Source: Iris pallida
Lineage: Eukaryota > Streptophyta > Magnoliopsida > Asparagales > Iridaceae
Length of the DNA stretch: 64,000 nucleotides
Reading direction: 5' to 3'
Assembly (NCBI GenBank): GCA_029216955.1
Contig: JANAVB010029819.1
Coordinates: 39,076,289 to 39,140,288 of the forward strand
Below the pieces are notes generated by a model. The model had not been told where the DNA came from, ran no database searches, and was given only the letters and a program-made list of their open reading frames with translations. Both the position numbers and the translations under genes were made by a program. This document shows, piece after piece, positions 22,048 to 34,355 of the stretch (positions are counted from its first letter, which is position 1; each line of letters starts with the position of its first letter).

Positions 22048-24185
22048 TGTCACGCCCTGACCCGGAATCACCCGAATTATCGTCCTCGCAGGGGGCGTGA
22101 TGCCGCACGAGCCTGGAGTTGCGCTCGTGCAAGGCAAGGTGACAAGTTCTCAAATGGTTATCTTTTGATTCGATATTAACAACGATAGGAAAAACAGAGT
22201 ATACGAAACAATTCTCTTTGTTGATATCCGAAACTGAGATTACAATGGCTTTCGATAGCCTAACAATATATACCAGATTGGCTACAACACTCAGGTTCTC
22301 TCTTGCCCACAAAGGATTTAACCGTTCCATACATCATGCCTTCTATATCTCGGCCGCATCAATCCTGCTGCGTAGTCCGAGCGTCAATGCGATAGCACAC
22401 TTCAATGCGCTTCGGCATTCCAAGCCTTAACATGTTCAAGCAACGCTTCGCCGCGAGCAATCCATTCCATGCACCCTGCATGAAGCTGGTGGGGGATCAG
22501 TACGTTCGTCCTCGCATGTACTGAAGCAAAGATCATCTTTTCAAACTGACATTGTAATATTTATGTTGAATCATGCAACTTAGCTTATGATCTTGCTATG
22601 TTCTCCTTAGGGTCAATTTTATGGCATCTTCGAAAGCGTAAGGCATGTTATCATAGCAGTATGTTATCGAATTAAATAGGTAAGCAAACAAGAAATCTTG
22701 TGTTTGATTCGTGGCGCGACTTCTTACCAAGTCGATGCACTCGCCCTTGCACCGACGCAAGGTGAATATGCCGCATTCCTTCCCTGTCATGTTATATGTG
22801 CATCTTTAAGCAGGATCTATGCGTGCGGGACACATATGTGCCTACACTTTCAACCCATCGTTCCTTAACTATATGAAGGTGCCCCGGTGCGCCTGTTCGG
22901 AGGGAACGTTCCATGAACGGAAGATATTATCGCAATTATCTCAAGTCCATTCTATTCGACCATGCAATGTACTATCATTCAAACAACCAAGCATAGCCTT
23001 GAGTCCAAGACTCAGACTTTATCATCTCGTATTTCTTCCGTTAACTTTCTATGTTCTCACGTTTCATACTTCGTTTCAATGATTCAATGGCATCGTGCCT
23101 CAACTCGATGCTCGTCAACCGAACGACCCGAAGGTCTCAAACACCTTTCGAGGCACCATGTCATATCCAACAGTTCCGCCACATTCATGCCACAACTGTA
23201 TTCTCTCGCAACGAAGCCATCTTTTTATTATCCCGTGCACGTCGGCACATTTCGACCGTATTTCCATGTTCTATAACTTAGCATTCAATGTTCGGGCTTG
23301 CGCGCTAGGACGCTCGCCTATTGTCTTTCAATATTCTAGCCGTCTAACTCGTGCGCGAAGGCACGGTATGGTTCGTGTACTAAGGCACTCGCCGAGTACA
23401 GTTATCCCATGTTCTTACGGCTTGTGCACCGAGGCGCTCGCCTATGCGATATCTAATGTCCCATAGCGACTCGTGCATATTGATGCACGTTTCATTTCAA
23501 TTGTTCTAACTTAGTGTTCGACTCACACTATGATTTATCTCTGATCGGACCACGCCCGTGGCGTCGATAGGTTAACTTAGCATACAATGATATATTTGAC
23601 TTATCGAATGAAGGAGTAAAAAAAAGTCAATCCTCCCACCTTGAGTCGATTTGCCTTCGTCGTTTCGCCGAGCCGATGCGGCTCGATTTCATAACTTTGT
23701 TGCACGACCACTCTCCTGACTTAGCCATTCGAGCACTTCGTGCTTCATTGAGTTATACGTCCGATTTGCCTTAGCGTGCCCAAGTCTCGGCCCGTCGCAA
23801 GACGACGATTTGATTTCGCGGACCCCTTACTAAATATGTCAAAAGATCGACCTCTAATATTTTTCTGTCAAAGTATAACCTGCACACGAAACCAACTAAA
23901 ATCAATACTTGCATCGATTTGGACTTGTGTTTTGGTCGATTCAATTTAATAGAATCTTCGAGCCGATTCAACGCACTCATCCTTCGGGGCAACGCGGCAC
24001 TTCGCATCGATTCAACTCGATCCATTCTTTCGGGGCAAGGCAACTCTTCGCATCAACTTAGTTTGATGCATTGCTCGGGATAACTTAACTCTCGTTTCAT
24101 TTTGCATCGATATATTTCCTTGCGTCAACGCGACTCATTGAGTCAACGCTTCAGCGTAATGCGCCGTGCGGAGCGGGACATTACA
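22048..24185 (-). repeat. 3' LTR of element B (2138 bp)
   Basis: Plus strand reads TGTCACGCCC...GGGACATTACA. It aligns end to end with 27537-29929 except for a 256-bp block present only in the other copy. Short ORFs here are shared with the other LTR only as LTR sequence. Confidence 0.93.
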
Positions 24186-26833
24186 GAATATACCACTCAA
24201 AACAAGGTTCGTCCTCGAACCAAAACCAACACTCCGACTAAGTATTTTGTAGATCGTTTCACGATCTCGTCCCACCAATGTTGTTCAGTTTTACACCTAT
24301 ATTCAAGGTTCGTCATCCCTGCAGCTCGATTTGAATTTTGTATACAACTCGATTTGGATCCATACCTATATTCAAGGCGTCCCGAAGATATATGTATTTT
24401 GACTAATTCCAGTGGTAGCAAATTGGAACAAAGCTGACAGGTAAATTTCAATCCTATGCTTGCCATCTCGTACTCTCATTCGGACTTATCCTTAGCACTT
24501 GTTCTCGTAATTTCATTGCATATGCATATTGTTACATACGTGATTCATTCAATAAAGTCACTGCATGCGACGTGATTCAAAATTGCCTTTCTCATTTCGT
24601 ATGTTTCATCGGGACTATCAATTCGATGCATCGCGTAGAGCCGTCGCGCATCCAATCACAACGAGTCTCCACAATGCCTTGCGTTCGAAGTCATCACCCA
24701 ACTATTTTCGAAGTCTTGCTTATGCAACTTATCTCGATAGGATTTCCATTATTGACTTGCAATCGCATCAACATTCTGGACTACGTCTGTTAGGTTACTT
24801 ACATAGTCCCCGTGTTTAACTTCTTCCGACGCAACTTTAAATTGACATTGCACAAAGGCCATAATCTATCCGACATGAAAGTTTACATCAAGGCGACGGT
24901 GCTCAAGGCAACGATCGCTTTAGCAAGAAGTTCTTTACGACGCGTCTTACATTCAATTTCCTAACGAGTAGGAATTCACTAGCCAAATTTCCAACTTATC
25001 CATCTCGCAACATCGAATGTAAATTTCGATTCACGCAAGCTCAATTGCAAGGTGAATCCGAATCTAACGATATGACTCGTAAGTCATTCCCTTATCATTC
25101 CCTCTCGTGCATAGCACGTTTCTCGCAATCGCCTATCCGAATCACCAAGTCCGTTGGTGAATTCTAGTTCGACCGTCGACCAACATAACCATTCAAGTAT
25201 TCATCCGACGAATACTCAAAATCTAACTTGTCATTCTCAATTGAAAGCTGTTCCAACAATTCTCGATCGCCTAGACTTATCGTCAACATGCACCGCGTTA
25301 TATTCGTTATCAGTACAATCTCATATGCGATATCGCATAGGTCGTCTTACGGTCTGCAGCAATCAATTTGATTTGGCGGTCAAGTCTTCTAGGGTCAGCT
25401 GCCCCGAAGCTACACTCGATAACTGTAGATCATCACCGAAGGACAGTTTACTACGAACCATGCTACATCTTATTTCGGAGCCAAATTACGTTCCGACAAT
25501 TCTATGCGACTATCCAATTTCGGACAAAACTGTTTCTATCGGCGCAACTGATGCGCAATTATCCTCCAAGTCAAGTCATGCACTATCATCGATGATTTCG
25601 TAATTAACGAAACATCTACTCGTATCGAGTTCGAGTCTATCTTATTCGTGGGTCGACACACGAGATGCTATATGCATCGAGCAATCGTCGATGACTTATA
25701 GTCTCGTCTTGATTAATCGCAAAATTTACGATCAACCAAGTTCGTTCATTCTCGTGTCGTTACTTACAAAATTTTGATAGCGCAAGGCGCACTCCATTTT
25801 GTATTCTCACATCGTGCTTACGTTTTCTTGCATATCGACCTTGATAGTTCATATCAATTTCGATAGCAAGTGGGTCGACTTCGAATCCGTTCCAATGTCG
25901 ACTTAACTCGCATCGCATACATCCAAGTTCACAACAAACTTTTCCATACGCATCCACTTGTTCTCTGATTTGCCGCATCCTGCTATACTTTGATCGCGTA
26001 ACTGAGTTACCGATTATCCAACATCGAACCCTCGAGTTATACGATCACGCCCTCTAAGTTTCGCGTGTTTTTCAGTCGTACTCAAATGAGTGTCGCCGTA
26101 ACGTAACCAACTATTTCTTAGGCACGATTACTCACATCAACCAACTCTTCAGCGAAGTCGTACATCGTGCGATTCGATTACAATTTGCATCGCCTAATAT
26201 TTCTATCGAAATCGTAAGTCGTACGATTCGATTCGCCTCGCTCAACATTTCTATCGAGATCGTAAGTCGTGCGACTCATTTGTAAGCTCGAGTATTCCCT
26301 TTCCCGTCGATTCGATTATTGCATCAAGGCATAATCATTTCGCTAGTCTCGGTCGTCCGACCAACTTATAACTTTCGTCCGACGTATCGTTCATCGATAC
26401 GAGTCTCGCCTTATCGTCCCAACTGATTTTCAATGATCACTTGCATCAACATACCGTCATACAAATTTCCAATCGAGTCTCGGTACTCTCCCGTCCGTTG
26501 CGGAAAAACCTTCCACAATTCTCATAATGTGTCGATGAACTTTATCGCACAAGTGCTATACCATATACCACTCGAAATCGAGTCATTCATCGCCTACGTG
26601 GTATGGCATATACCACTCGAAATTCAAGCTATTTCCCTCGCATTACACTTAGTATAAACCGACAATCTCTTCCGACTCACAATTTTTGCAGTGATCGTGC
26701 TTGATCACAACCGTAACTTTGGTTCTATCAAAATTCGACACGATTCGGTCAATGTTCTCGCTTGCCAACATAAGTTTTGTGTGCAACCGAACGATTCGTT
26801 CTATCGATTTATGATTTTCATTCTTTTCTTATG

Positions 26834-27216
26834 TTGCATCTCGTGCAATAATTTATTTGATATGCGTTGCACCCCGTGCAAAAAATTTTACTTTCGATAC
26901 GCATTGCACATCGTGCTACGATTTATTTCCGACACTTTCATTTCACTTTGTACAACCATTCATTTCCAATTTCCTTTGCACTTCGTACAACGATTAATTT
27001 GATATGCGTTGCACCACGTGCAATAATTTTTACTTTCAATATGCGTTGCACATCGTGCAACGATCATTTCCGACATTTACCGCACCTCGTGCAACGAATT
27101 ACTCTCAACTTTCCAAGTCAATACACAATCCGTTTTAACACATTCGGTATTGGCTTATCACTTCTCACTTTCATTTTAACACATATCCACATTAACTCGC
27201 TGCACTTCGTGCATTA
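26834..27216. repeat. Irregular array of TTGCAC(N3)GTGCAA palindromes
   Basis: At least six units match TTGCACNNCGTGCAA closely (for example near 26834, 26867, 26904, 27009, 27046) and several more are decayed (26946, 26977, 27082, 27201). Spacing is roughly 30-45 bp, often with a shared ATTTGATATGCG spacer. Each unit is itself an inverted repeat. Confidence 0.8.
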
Positions 27217-27520
27217 TTTTATTTCTCATTCAACATGTTACATTACGACAACATCTCAAATCGTACTTCACAATTTGTTGCGCTTGCAGCAACTAACATT
27301 TTTACGGCTCATTTGCATTCAATGCAATATACCCTTCGCGACTTTCTTAGCAAACATCATGTAATTTCCAAAACACATGCGGCAAAATTACACGATTGTA
27401 TTAGACTTATTGTATGGAACATCCAGTGCGGCATCGAGTAGAGTCAAGAGTGGTATCAAGTGGTGGTGGGCAACTTTTAGAATTGTAATGAAGCGAGCGT
27501 CCAGAGAAAATTGAGCCTAG

Positions 27521-27533
27521 AGCTCTGATACCA
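27521..27533 (-). other. Primer-binding site of element B (initiator Met tRNA type)
   Basis: Minus strand TGGTATCAGAGCT, three bases from the LTR end, is the classic plant LTR-retrotransposon primer site complementary to the 3' end of initiator methionine tRNA. Confidence 0.9.
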
Positions 27534-27536
27534 ATT

Positions 27537-29929
27537 TGTCACGCCCCGACCCGGAATCACCCAAATCATCGTCCTCGCAGGGGGCGTGATGTCGCACGAG
27601 CCTGGAGTTGCGCTCGTGCAAGGCAAGGTGACAAGTTCTCAAATGGTTATCTTTTGATTCGATATTAACAACGATAGGAAAAACAGAGTATACGAAACAA
27701 TTCTTTTATTGATATCCGAAACAGAGATTACAATGGCTTTCGATAGCCTAACAATATATGTCAGATTGGCTACAACACTCAGGTTCTCTCTTGCCCACAA
27801 AGGATTTCACCGTTCCATACATCATGCCTTCTATATCTCGGCCGCATCAATCCAGCTGCGTTGTCCGAGCGTCAATACGATGGCACTCTTCAATACGCTT
27901 CGGCATTCCAAGCCTTAACACGTTCAAGCAATGCTTCGCCGCGAGCAATCCATTCCCTGCACCCTGCATGAAGCTGGTGAGGGATCAGTACGTTCGTCCT
28001 CGCATGTACTGAAACAAAGATCATCTTTCCAAACCGACATTGTAATATTTACGTTGAATCATGCAACTTAGCTTATGATCTTGCTATATTCTCCTTAGGG
28101 TCAATTTTATGGCATCTTCGAAAGCGTAAAGCATGTTATCATAGCAGCATGTTATCGAATTGAATAGGCAAGCAAACAAGAAATCTCGTGTTTGATTCGT
28201 GGTGCGACTTCTTACCAAGTCGACGCACTCGCCTTTGCACCAACGCAAGGTGAATACGCCGCATTCCTTCCCTGTCATGTTATATGTGCATCTCTAAGCA
28301 GGATCTATGCGTGCAGGACACATATGTGCCTACACTTTCAACCCATCGTTCCTTAACTATATGAAGGTCGTGGGCGTATCCGCGCCGGAATGGACTAAAG
28401 GAGTTTCTCTTTTATCTTTCCTTACTTTCTTTTCTCTCCTTCTTTTCTCTCTCTTGTTTGGGTAGCCCAGCGTTTCACGGGTTGGGTTGCTATTCCAACT
28501 ACCAAAACTTACCGCGTGCCTACCATCATTTGCGGCTTTTCACATTTACGACCGAGTGCTAATCGGACTTCGCAGATGTACGCCTATCAAAGATTACATC
28601 CCTCCTAGGCCGAACGGTTCCGGTGCCCCAGTGCGCCCGTTCGGAGGGAACGTTCCGTGCACGGAAGATATCATCGCAATTATCTCAAGTCCATTCCATT
28701 CGACCATGCAACGCACTATCATTCAAACAACCAAGCATAGCCTTGAGTCCAAGACTCAGACTTTATTATCTCGTATTTCTTCCGTTAACTTTCTATATTC
28801 TCACGTTTCATACTTCGTTTCAATGATTCAATGGCATCGTGCCTCAACTCGATGCTCGTCAACCTAACGACCCGAAGGTCTCGAACACCTTTCGAGGTAC
28901 CATGTCATATCCGACAGTTCTGCCATATTCATGCCAAAATTGTATTCTCTCGCAACGAAGCCATCTTTTTATTATCCCGTACATGTAGGCACGTTTCGAC
29001 CGTATTTCCATGTTCTATAACTTAGCATTCAATGTTCGGGCTTGCGCGCTAGGGCGCTCGCCTATTGTCTTTCAATGTTCTAGTCGTCTAACTCGTACGC
29101 GAAGGTACGGTATGGTTCGTGCACTAAGGCACTCGCCGAGTACAGTTATTCCATGTTCTTACGGCTTGCGCACCGAGGCGCTCGCCTATGCGATATCCAA
29201 TGTCCCATAGCGACTCGTGCATAATGATGTACGTTTTATTTCAATTGTTCTAACTTAGTGTTCGTCTCACACTATGATTTATCTCTGATCGGACCACGCC
29301 CGTGGCGTCGATAGGTTAACTTAGCATACAATGATATATTTGACTTATCGAATGAAGGAGTAAAAAGAAGTCAATCCTCCCACCTTGAGTCGATTCACCT
29401 TCGTCATTTCGCCGAGCCGATGCGGATCGATTTCATAACTTTGTTGCACGGCCACTCTCCTGACTTAGCCATTCGAGCACTTCGTACTTTATTGAGTTAT
29501 ACGTCCGATTTGCCTTAGCGTGCCCAAGTCTCGGCCCATCGCAAGGCGACGATTTAGTTTTGCGGACCCCTTACTAAATATGTCAAAAGATCGACCTCTA
29601 ATATTTTCCCGTCAAAGTATAACCTGCACACGAAACCAACTAAAATCAATACTTGCATCGATTTGGACTTGCGCCTTGGTCGATTCGATTTATTAGAATC
29701 TTTGAGCCGATTCAACGCATTCATCCTTCGGGGCAACGCGGCGCTTCGTATCGATTCAACTCGATGCATTCTTTCGGGACAAGGCAACTCTTCGCATCAA
29801 CTTAGTTTGATGCATTGCTTGGGATAACTTAACTCTCGTATCGTTTTGCATCGATACATTTCCTTGCGTCAACGCGACTTATTGAGTCAACGCTTCAGCG
29901 TAATGCACCGTACGGAGCGGGGCATTACA
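27537..29929 (-). repeat. 5' LTR of element B (2393 bp)
   Basis: Plus strand TGTCACGCCC...GGGGCATTACA. It is 255 bp longer than its partner because of the block at 28369-28624. Confidence 0.93.
28369..28624. other. 256-bp block absent from the partner LTR of element B
   Basis: Both LTRs share CTATATGAAGGT before and GCCCC(A/G)GTGCGCC after the block. GGT occurs at both edges (28366-28368 and 28622-28624), so a short-homology deletion from the other LTR is the simplest reading; an insertion here is the alternative. The block is CT-rich in its first half. Confidence 0.75.
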
Positions 29930-30335
29930 TGTTACGTCCCTCTGAGGACCTGGTTATCTCTCCTGGTGTGTGCTATTGTCTTTCGCAGGTGTTCTAGCTC
30001 TAGCCGTATTCATCGCTAATTCTTTGAGGATGATTGCACTTGGATCGTCTTCGCTTCGCTCGCCAAAATCATATCTTTTCTCATGTATTTTTCCTTTACT
30101 TGTTGGTAGTAGATTTGTCTCCGCCCAACATATTGTATCAAGACAATTCATTATCATTTTATGATATCTTTTATTCATTTATTTTGTGTGGATGAGATTA
30201 GTATGGTTCTTCTGCATTTCACAGCTTACGTATTCATACGAGGGTACCATATATTGGAGAGTACTTCATATGTATACAGCTGGCATGTCTACGTTCCTAG
30301 TTCTATGTATTTTGGGACTGGGGCGTTACAAATTT

Positions 30336-30366
30336 CGAGGACGAAATTTTCATAAGGTGGGTAGGA
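30336..30366 (+). other. Polypurine tract and polyprotein-end remnant of element A
   Basis: CGAGGACGAAATTTTCATAAGGTGGGTAGGA: the purine tract AAGGTGGGTAGGA primes plus-strand DNA synthesis in gypsy elements, and the preceding words are the typical end of Tekay/Del-like coding regions. Confidence 0.85.
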
Positions 30367-33300
30367 TGTGAGCACCTTGAATTTTGGGTTGATTTTTTTT
30401 TAATTTTTCTGATTGAATTAGCTTCAATAAATAAATTATTCTGTTTATTTATCTTTAAATGTACTTTTTCGTGCCTTTGATATTTGGAGTATCAGGGATG
30501 TTCATCTCTGGAAACTTTCTTCATAAGTTTTGTAGTGGACAGTATTACCTTCATTTTGGTATATAATGTTCCACTTAAACTTGTTCCCTTGTACTATTTT
30601 TGCTTCGCACAACTTCGGGTCGAATTAGACCATTTGATCGTTGATTAATTATTAATTGATTTCCCACTCTTTTCTTTGATCATCATATGCACGTTACCGT
30701 AACTTTTGATTTGGGAGCACAAGACCAGTCATTTTCTTGAAAACAACTTCTCATGCATTATCTACTCGAGACGCTCTTCATCCATGACCTTCGTGTCCCA
30801 CTCAGACACACCATCTTGTGCTTCGTTTGCTTCGCACAACTTTTGGGTCAATTTAGGCCAATTAATTATCTACCGTAATTTGTGACGTGACTTCCAATTT
30901 AATTTCGGGACCGGACATCGATCCAACCTAGCCGACCCCAGATATGGACATGGCCCACATGAAACCTACTACCCGCATGATACTTGTGTCCCATTTATTT
31001 GAGCTCCCACATGCTACTTAATTATCCATGATCATAAACACCTATTTAAATTCGATTATTGCACCATGTCCGATTTTGACCCAGTCCGGCTCAACCGAAC
31101 CTAGTCCAAGCTTCAGGTTACCCTCTCTCATGACACCCTCACTCTCCTTGCCCTTTAAAAAAATATTAAATACCTAGTTTTCTACTTCAAATATTGAGTG
31201 TATATTCCATTGATTAAATCCCTAAGAATATTCAATCCCCATTTAATCCCGGCCATTTGATTCTCCTAATTAATCCTAGCCATTCAAATTCCTACATGCA
31301 ACCCACACACCCAAGCCTAGGAATTGTGGTCGGCCCTAACTTCTAGGAATAGTTTTCTCTCTCTTCCTTTAATTTCCTCTCTCTCTCACTCACCTCTTTC
31401 TCTCTCTCCCTTTTTAAAAAAATTCCTACACAGCAGCTTCTTCCCTACCTCATCCCGAGCTCACCCACAACCGACCACCCGAGCAACTACCCTCCACCCT
31501 GGCCGAGCGTGGCCGCGCAGCCCTCCTCCATCATCATCACCACCACCACTCAATCACCACATCCACGCCACCACCTCCACCAGTCCACGACCCCGTCGCC
31601 TTGGCCGCGCACTTGACCGCCGCCTTGGCCGCGTGCCGCCACGCCTCCGTTGGGCAAGGCCAGGCCGTGCAGCCCTGCAAGCAACAGTAGCCGCAGCAGC
31701 TACTGTGCTGGCCGGCCGGAGATGGCCACTGGCCATGCGCACAGGTGCTGCCGTCGCAGCCGTGGCCCCCCCTCCCGGGATAGGCGAACTCAGGCGACCC
31801 CCCTGGGTGCGCCGCTTTCCTCTCCGGCGCGACGTATAGGCGATTCGTGCGCGTACGGAATCAAGTCTGATTGTGCACCCCGTCGCAGCAACTTCTTACG
31901 CAATTTTTGAAAAATTCGACCGTTGGATCGGCGATATCTTCGCTCCGTCACAATCTCGGTATATCCATCTTTACTCTCCTAAATTTTCGTCCGTTAATTT
32001 CATCGTTTGATACATCAAAACCGGCCACCAAGTTGACCGTTTAAATTGTATAAATTTTGGACAGTTTTGTGGAGCCAAATTCGTCGGCTTGTACCTCCTC
32101 CACCGCAGCTCCATTTGATGTGCTACCTGCTTCTGTGCACAGCTGGTATAACCCTCTTCTTACCCCTCCAGTTTTGTTTCATTGTGAGCTTGCTTGATTG
32201 GTTGAATTCGACGCCACAGTTGGTCGTTCGAATTCGTAATTTCCAACTTATAAACTTCTATTTTTGAACACGGGACTCCAGATTTCATTTCTGACACCAC
32301 CAGTAGACTCGTGGCATCGTTCTGGCATGTTTTCATATAAAATTTGTTAGATTGGAGGATGTGGGCCCTGGCACGCATTTCGGTGCAAAAATGGCCCCAC
32401 AGTTCTGGTCAACGAACCAAATTGAGATCGAGTCAACGGAATCCAATTCTAGATATACCGTTGAGTTCGTATCGTCATTCTGGACTCGTTGACATATAGT
32501 TTGCTGAGTTTTGAGAACATTGGCTCCGGCACGCATTTCTGTGCAAACCAAAATTCTAATGTTCTGGTCAACGGACCAAATTGAGATCGGGTCAACGGAA
32601 TCTAATTCTGGATATACCATTGGGTTCGTATCGTCATTCTGGTTTCGTGGACATATAATGTGTTATATTTTTTAGACTTATTTTTATGCATGTTTTTCGG
32701 TACAAAACGGCTCCGACACGGATACCGTTTTTGACCCGAAATTACCTGTTTGCCCTTGTGTCCAAATTGGACCGATGGGTAGGCTATCCTAGCTAATTTG
32801 ATCATTCTGGACACGTTGGCGATGTTTAATTCATCATCCGACAATGTTTGTAGATAGCTTCTCTATGTATCACCCTTTTATTATAATTAATTCTTATAAT
32901 ATTCGTATTTTGGGATTAGTACAACGAAACCGAGATCGGTCAATTCCAGTGATCTCACATCGTTGAAATTGACAAGATGGACAAGTGGATCACTATAATA
33001 AGATTATTAACTTTACCGTTGATCATCTTGTCTCGATTTACGTGTCGTAAGTTTTGACGTACGAATAACGAAGTACATTTATATCTTTAATAATTAGACT
33101 AGAATTGACCATGTTTGACCAGAGTTGATCAGTTGACCAAAAGTCAACTGTAAGTCAACACTTGACCTAGTTTGACTAGATTGTTGACCGGAGTTGACCT
33201 AGAGTTGACTTGACTTAGAAGAGCCTAGAATAATATAGATTGCTTGTAGAAATTCATTTATTACAACTTGAACACCTTGTAACATGTGTTGCTTTAATAG

Positions 33301-34350
33301 GACTCTGTGGCTTTAGGTTATCAGGCGAGTACATTCTCTGATCATTTCATATCCTGTTTAGGAGTATATTTCCTGCTTTAGATTACTTTACTTGATGCTG
33401 ACACGTTAGAAACACGGATTAGTACTATATGGATCTTGTCGTGCGATGTTATCCCCTTAGCGGATACATCGGGTATTTCATGTTCGTGTACTTTATCATG
33501 AGCATCGTGTACTCCTTGTGTTCGTGCTTTTCGTGTGCAAATCGTGTGAAATCGTGTTTACTCATGTGCTCACATGATCTTCGTATACGACTATACTTCG
33601 TGTACAATAACATAACTTGGGTAGATCCTTGTGTATTGATTGGGTCGGGGGAGTAGAAGTGGTTATGTAATCAATCCAGTAGATTACTCATGTACAACCT
33701 CTTTAGATTACTCGTGTACAACATCGTGCAGTTTACATAACCGTCTTGTACTCTGAATCTCTAGCATTGTTAGTTCTTCTATATATTGTATCTATTTACT
33801 TACAGTCTTCCTTTTCATCATGATTATTCTTTCAGTTTCTTGTATCTTACTCTCTAGCATGTTTATATTTTCTAACCTGTTATGATTTGTTGAGATGTAC
33901 TGTACTCGCTCCTGTCCTGACTGGACTTGTTGATAAATTTTACAGATAGCTTGGAGGTTGCCTGCTAGCCTAGAGGAGACACAGTAGATGTTGGATAGAT
34001 AGCTAGGATTTTCCTATTTTTATTTTTTAAGTTGTCTTGAGCTGTATTTACTCTATGTATTACTGTATTTGAGATTTGAGATGTTTCTGGGTTTGTATCT
34101 TAGACACTTAGACTTCTATCTGTTGTATCTCCTAGTAGATTTTATGTTTTATCTATCTTTTATCATGCTCTACCTTAGATGTGATTGAGACTGTATTTGC
34201 TATGTCACCTCCATTCGGAGTGTATATACTGTACAGGTATATTTATATTGTTATATGTTTGACCTAGGATAACGTTCTACCGCCGACACTGCGGCGTAGG
34301 CTGGACGTACCCACGTCTCGTTCCCTTACTCTAGGGTGCGGATCGTGACA
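30367..34350 (+). repeat. 3' LTR of element A (3984 bp)
   Basis: TGTGAGCACC...GATCGTGACA, colinear with 9893-13928, lacking only small blocks (for example around 11380 and 12860 of the 5' copy). It is followed immediately by GATCT. Confidence 0.95.
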
Positions 34351-34355
34351 GATCT

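Larger units (their letters stand above)
24186..27536 (-). other. Internal region of element B, no gene seen
   Basis: The longest frame is about 149 codons (plus strand, 25154-25603), without a recognisable domain. TCG-rich words and small palindromes are unusually common, for example repeated ATCGTAAGTCGTRCGA near 26150-26280. The array of TTGCAC-N-GTGCAA palindromes at 26834-27216 is the clearest structure. Confidence 0.7.
22048..29929 (-). mobile_element. Element B: non-coding gypsy-type LTR retrotransposon, minus strand
   Basis: Direct LTRs (22048-24185 and 27537-29929) are flanked by a perfect 5-bp duplication TGTTA (22043-22047 and 29930-29934). Orientation comes from a primer-binding site next to the right LTR (minus-strand TGGTATCAGAGCT, 27521-27533). 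It is supported by the gypsy polyprotein-end signature TTCGAGGACGAA at 24209-24220 on the minus strand near the left LTR. The 3.35-kb interior has no gag, protease, reverse transcriptase or integrase that I can recognise on either strand. It is therefore a non-autonomous LARD-like element, nested in LTR C. Confidence 0.93.
18319..30330 (+). mobile_element. Element C: solo gypsy-type LTR, split by element B
   Basis: It begins TGTAAAACCCCTAAATTTT at 18319 and ends GGGGCGTTACA at 30330, flanked by a perfect 5-bp duplication AATTT (18314-18318 and 30331-30335). Removing B (22048-29929 plus one TGTTA) leaves about 4.1 kb with a TATA box and a GC-rich leader-like zone (19150-20080), but no internal domain and no second copy, so this is a solo LTR left by LTR-LTR recombination. 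It inserted only about 20 bp upstream of A's polypurine tract. Orientation is taken from the TATA box. Short minus and plus ORFs in the GC-rich zone are not conserved genes. Confidence 0.88.
9893..34350 (+). mobile_element. Element A: gypsy-type large LTR retrotransposon derivative, non-coding, with nested insertions
   Basis: Two direct copies of a 4.0-kb LTR (TGTGAGCACC...CGTGACA) bound the element, with a perfect 5-bp target duplication GATCT at 9888-9892 and 34351-34355. Orientation is set by the polypurine tract AAGGTGGGTAGGA at 30354-30366, just before the 3' LTR. It is preceded by TTTCGAGGACGAAATTTT, the remnant of the gypsy polyprotein end seen in Tekay/Del-type elements. With insertions C/B removed, the internal part is 4.4 kb, and about 2.7 kb without retroposon D. 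No gag or pol is recognisable. Long LTRs plus a short non-coding interior fit the large retrotransposon derivative (LARD) class, which needs enzymes in trans. Confidence 0.92.

Noticed and set aside
26834..27216. CRISPR-like array
   Set aside because: Plant DNA, unequal spacing, spacers themselves related, and units are short palindromes; no cas genes.
24186..27536. Hidden gag-pol in element B
   Set aside because: I looked on both strands for zinc knuckle, YVDD/FVDD, DD-E and chromodomain signatures and found none beyond the terminal TTCGAGGACGAA.
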